This document shows, piece after piece, positions 62,126 through 64,000 of a DNA stretch of 64,000 bases. Below the pieces are notes generated by a model, which did no database searches, had not been told where the DNA came from, and was given only the letters and a program-made list of their open reading frames with translations. The DNA lies in assembly GCA_963720785.1 (NCBI GenBank), contig CAVRGQ010000008.1, positions 124,001 to 188,000 of the forward strand, read 5' to 3'. This stretch comes from CAVRGQ01 sp963720785. Lineage in GTDB: Bacteria; Actinomycetota; Acidimicrobiia; IMCC26256; DASPTH01. Position numbers and translations under genes: made by a program. Every line of letters starts with the position of its first letter. Positions within the stretch are counted from its first letter, which is position 1.

Positions 62126-62614
62126 TCACTCTTCGGGGTCGGGGCGGCGCCGGGCTTCCTTGCGCCGGCTCTGGTGGCGCTTGTCGCCGAGGCGGGTCTC
62201 GCGCGCCCCGCGACCGGGCTTGGTGGCCCGGCGGGGCGGGTCGACGTGCAGGCCCGCCTCGAGCTTCGCCCGGAGCCGGTCGAGCGCCAGCTCCCGGTTG
62301 CGGGCCTGGGAGCGGCTGTCGGAGCTGGTGGCCCGGACCACGGGGCCGAGCCGTTCCAGCAACAGCTCCCGCTGGCGCGGCGCCAGCGACGGCGAGGCGG
62401 CGACGTCGAAGCGCACCTCCACCCGGGTGTCGGAGGTGTTGGCGTGCTGGCCGCCCGGACCGCCGGAACCGGTGGTGCGCCATTCGAGCTCGTCGACGCG
62501 CAGCACGCACGTGGGGCTCACCCGCAGGAGGTCCCGGCCCGATCCGTGGCCCGACCCGTGGCCCGACCCGCGGCCTGCCCCACTTCCTCCCCCGCTGTCC
62601 CCGTCGCCGGCCAT
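62126..62614 (-). CDS. arfB: Ribosome-rescue peptidyl-tRNA hydrolase ArfB-like (RF-1 domain)
   Basis: The 162-residue protein has the release-factor catalytic loop GSGGPGGQHANTSDTRVEVR, with GGQ near residue 53. The basic C-terminal tail (KRHQSRRKEARRRPDPEE) enters the mRNA channel in ArfB. It should free stalled non-stop ribosomes. The N-terminal 25 residues are a Gly/His/Ser repeat (GHGSGHGSGR) encoded by 12-base units. A start at the later GTG (VSPTCVLRVDELEW) would remove them. It lies 11 bases upstream of the ion channel start. Confidence 0.88.
   Translation of the reverse strand: MAGDGDSGGGSGAGRGSGHGSGHGSGRDLLRVSPTCVLRVDELEWRTTGSGGPGGQHANTSDTRVEVRFDVAASPSLAPRQRELLLERLGPVVRATSSDSRSQARNRELALDRLRAKLEAGLHVDPPRRATKPGRGARETRLGDKRHQSRRKEARRRPDPEE
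62541..62576. repeat. Three 12-base units in the arfB N-terminus
   Basis: GATCCGTGGCCC, GACCCGTGGCCC and GACCCGCGGCCT are tandem variants. On the minus strand they encode Gly-His-Gly-Ser steps in the N-terminal tail. The unit length equals that of the 14524 and 10505 repeats. Confidence 0.7.
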
Positions 62615-62663
62615 CTCCCGACGGTACCGGGGCGAACGTTGCACGGGGCGGAAGTGCGGATAC

Positions 62664-62679
62664 GCTACCGGCCGGTAGC
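62664..62679 (+). promoter_or_regulatory. 16-base palindrome at the promoter of the ABC binding-protein gene
   Basis: GCTACCGGCCGGTAGC is a perfect palindrome 22 bases before the GTG start. It overlaps TACGCT (62661-62666), a good -10 element, so a bound regulator would block transcription. It resembles operators of dimeric repressors such as TetR or GntR types. No regulator gene is next to it in the window. Confidence 0.55.
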
Positions 62680-62701
62680 CAGCGATCCCTGGGGGGAAAT
62701 C

Positions 62702-64000
62702 GTGGACGTTCGTGTGGCAGGGAAGCATTCCTTCCGCTCTCGCCTGGTGGCGCTCGTCGCCGCCGGGACGGTCGCCCTCGGCGTCGTCGCCGTGAGCGGT
62801 GCCGCTGCCGGGGCCGGCACCTCGACACGCGTCGCCGGCACGCCGCAGGCCGCGAGCCCCAAGCCGGGTGGCTCGGTGGTCTACGGCCTCGAGGCCGAGA
62901 CCGGTGGCGGCTGGTGCCCCACCACCGCCCGCCTCGCCATCTCGGGCATCGAGGTCGGCGCGGCCATCTACGACACGCTCGTCGTCCCCAACTCCAAGGG
63001 CAAGATCGTGCCCTACCTGGCGAAGAGCGTGGAGCACGACTCCACCTACCAGACGTGGACCATCACGACGCGTGACGGCGTGAAGTTCCACGACGGCACC
63101 CCCGTCGACGCCGCCGCGGTGAAGCTCAACATCGACGCCTACCGGAGCAGCACCCTCGTGGGCGCGGCGCTCAAGGCCATCGACACCGTCGAGGTCACCG
63201 CACCCAACGTGGTCACCGTGAAGACCAAGGTGCCGTGGGTCGCGTTCGACTGGTTCCTCTACCTCGACGGCCGCTTCCTGATCGTCGCCCCCGCGCAGCT
63301 CGCCAACCCCGACACCTGCAACAGCAACCTCATCGGCTCCGGCCCGTTCAAGCTCGACCACTGGACCGTGAACCAGGAGCTCGTCGCCAACAAGAACCCC
63401 GACTACTGGCAGAAGGACTCCAAGGGCACCCAGCTCCCCTACCTCGACCAGATCACCTTCAAGCCCGTCGCCGAGGCGGTGCAGCGGGTCAACGGTCTCC
63501 AGGGCGGGTCGCTCGACATCATCCACACCTCCGACGGCCAGCAGGTCGACGCGCTGCTGCAGAAGAAGTCCAGCTTCAACGAGATGTACGAGAAGCCCGG
63601 CCGTCGCGAGGTGCGCTACTACCTCATGAACGAGGCCAAGCCGCCGCTCGACGACTTCAACGCCCGCAAGGCGGTGGCCCTCGCCATCGACCGTCAGCAG
63701 ATCAACGAGATCCGCAACAACGGCGTGTTCACGGTGGCCGACGGCCCGTTCGACTCCTCGGTGAGCGGGTACGTGAAGAACCCCGGCTACCCGAAGACCA
63801 ACGTGAAGGAGGCCACGAAGCTCGCCGACGCCTACAAGGCGGCGCACGACGGCAGCTTCTCGGTGGTGCTCGAGCACACCAACGACCCGGCCAACACCGC
63901 CGAGGCCCAGCTCATCAAGGAGCAGCTGTCGAAGGCGGGCATCGACGCCACGCTGAAGCAGGACGACCAGACCGCCTTCATCGCCGCGGCCGTGGGCGGC
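62702..64000 (+). CDS. ABC transporter substrate-binding protein, family 5 (peptide/nickel type), C-terminus outside window
   Basis: The open frame has 433 codons to the window edge. It has a signal peptide (LVALVAAGTVALGVVAVSGA) followed by AGAG, and then the SBP_bac_5 pattern: GGSVVYGLEAETGGGWCPTT, AAIYDTLVV, WTITTRDGVKFHDGTPVDAA, LIGSGPFKLDHW and ARKAVALAIDRQQIN. Such proteins bring oligopeptides or similar solutes to an ABC importer, whose other parts would lie downstream. The GTG start has GGGGGGAA 4 bases upstream. There is no lipobox cysteine at the signal end. Confidence 0.9.
   Translation, partial: MDVRVAGKHSFRSRLVALVAAGTVALGVVAVSGAAAGAGTSTRVAGTPQAASPKPGGSVVYGLEAETGGGWCPTTARLAISGIEVGAAIYDTLVVPNSKGKIVPYLAKSVEHDSTYQTWTITTRDGVKFHDGTPVDAAAVKLNIDAYRSSTLVGAALKAIDTVEVTAPNVVTVKTKVPWVAFDWFLYLDGRFLIVAPAQLANPDTCNSNLIGSGPFKLDHWTVNQELVANKNPDYWQKDSKGTQLPYLDQITFKPVAEAVQRVNGLQGGSLDIIHTSDGQQVDALLQKKSSFNEMYEKPGRREVRYYLMNEAKPPLDDFNARKAVALAIDRQQINEIRNNGVFTVADGPFDSSVSGYVKNPGYPKTNVKEATKLADAYKAAHDGSFSVVLEHTNDPANTAEAQLIKEQLSKAGIDATLKQDDQTAFIAAAVGG

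Overview
This window looks like chromosomal DNA of a high-GC actinobacterium, most likely from Acidimicrobiia or a near relative. That placement is inferred from gene content, not from a search. The supporting set is a mraZ-led dcw cluster, a DAP-type MurE, a MoxR/DUF58/transglutaminase operon, DUF3040, polyprenol-phosphate mannose synthase and PimB-like glycosyltransferases, MshB/Mca-like deacetylases, an F420-type LLM oxidoreductase, a pyrophosphate-type phosphofructokinase and a 13E12 (DUF222-HNH) gene behind a LexA-like box. No tRNA, rRNA, CRISPR array, prophage or insertion sequence was recognised.

Layout. Bases 1-12109 (minus) hold the division and cell-wall cluster mraZ-rsmH-ftsL-ftsI-murE-murF-mraY-murD-ftsW-murG-murC, mostly joined by 1-20 base overlaps and cut by the left edge inside murC. 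Bases 12418-14596 (minus) carry a P450, an HNH protein and a Trp-rich hypothetical. Bases 14667-19147 (plus) are moxR, DUF58 and a TgpA-like transglutaminase. Bases 19163-22741 (minus) hold a MerR-like HTH protein, DUF3040, dinB, a Nudix protein and ppm1. Bases 23152-26872 (minus) form a run of PPi-PFK, tesB, threonine aldolase and a PIG-L deacetylase. Bases 27023-29448 (plus) are a hypothetical, glpK and a VOC protein. The 13E12 gene is at 29928. Bases 31186-34943 (minus) are SRPBCC, a 78-aa protein, a ROK kinase, an LLM oxidoreductase and an aminotransferase. Bases 35017-39161 (minus) are a membrane protein, a PimB-like enzyme and a reductase/MFS reading frame, facing a MerR gene at 39463.

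The right half holds a K+ channel, a Urate_ox_N membrane protein, a LysM protein, hisN, a phosphotransferase, a class II aldolase, apbE, ppx, a small membrane protein, hemolysin III, a methyltransferase, a secreted hydrolase, a degenerate-GGDEF/EAL protein, a CAP protein, a hybrid histidine kinase facing an OmpR-type regulator, a HAD hydrolase, a TTG-started cold-shock gene, an MshB-like deacetylase, a second ion channel, arfB, and the start of an ABC peptide-type binding protein cut by the right edge.

Two window-wide patterns stand out. First, about 17 otherwise intact genes need one or two single-base corrections in GC-rich tracts. This reads as residual sequencing error, and coordinates below span the corrected genes. 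Second, many genes start 6-8 bases after a TANNNT hexamer without a Shine-Dalgarno sequence, which suggests leaderless mRNAs. Two of these appear to begin with ACG and ATC instead of ATG or GTG.
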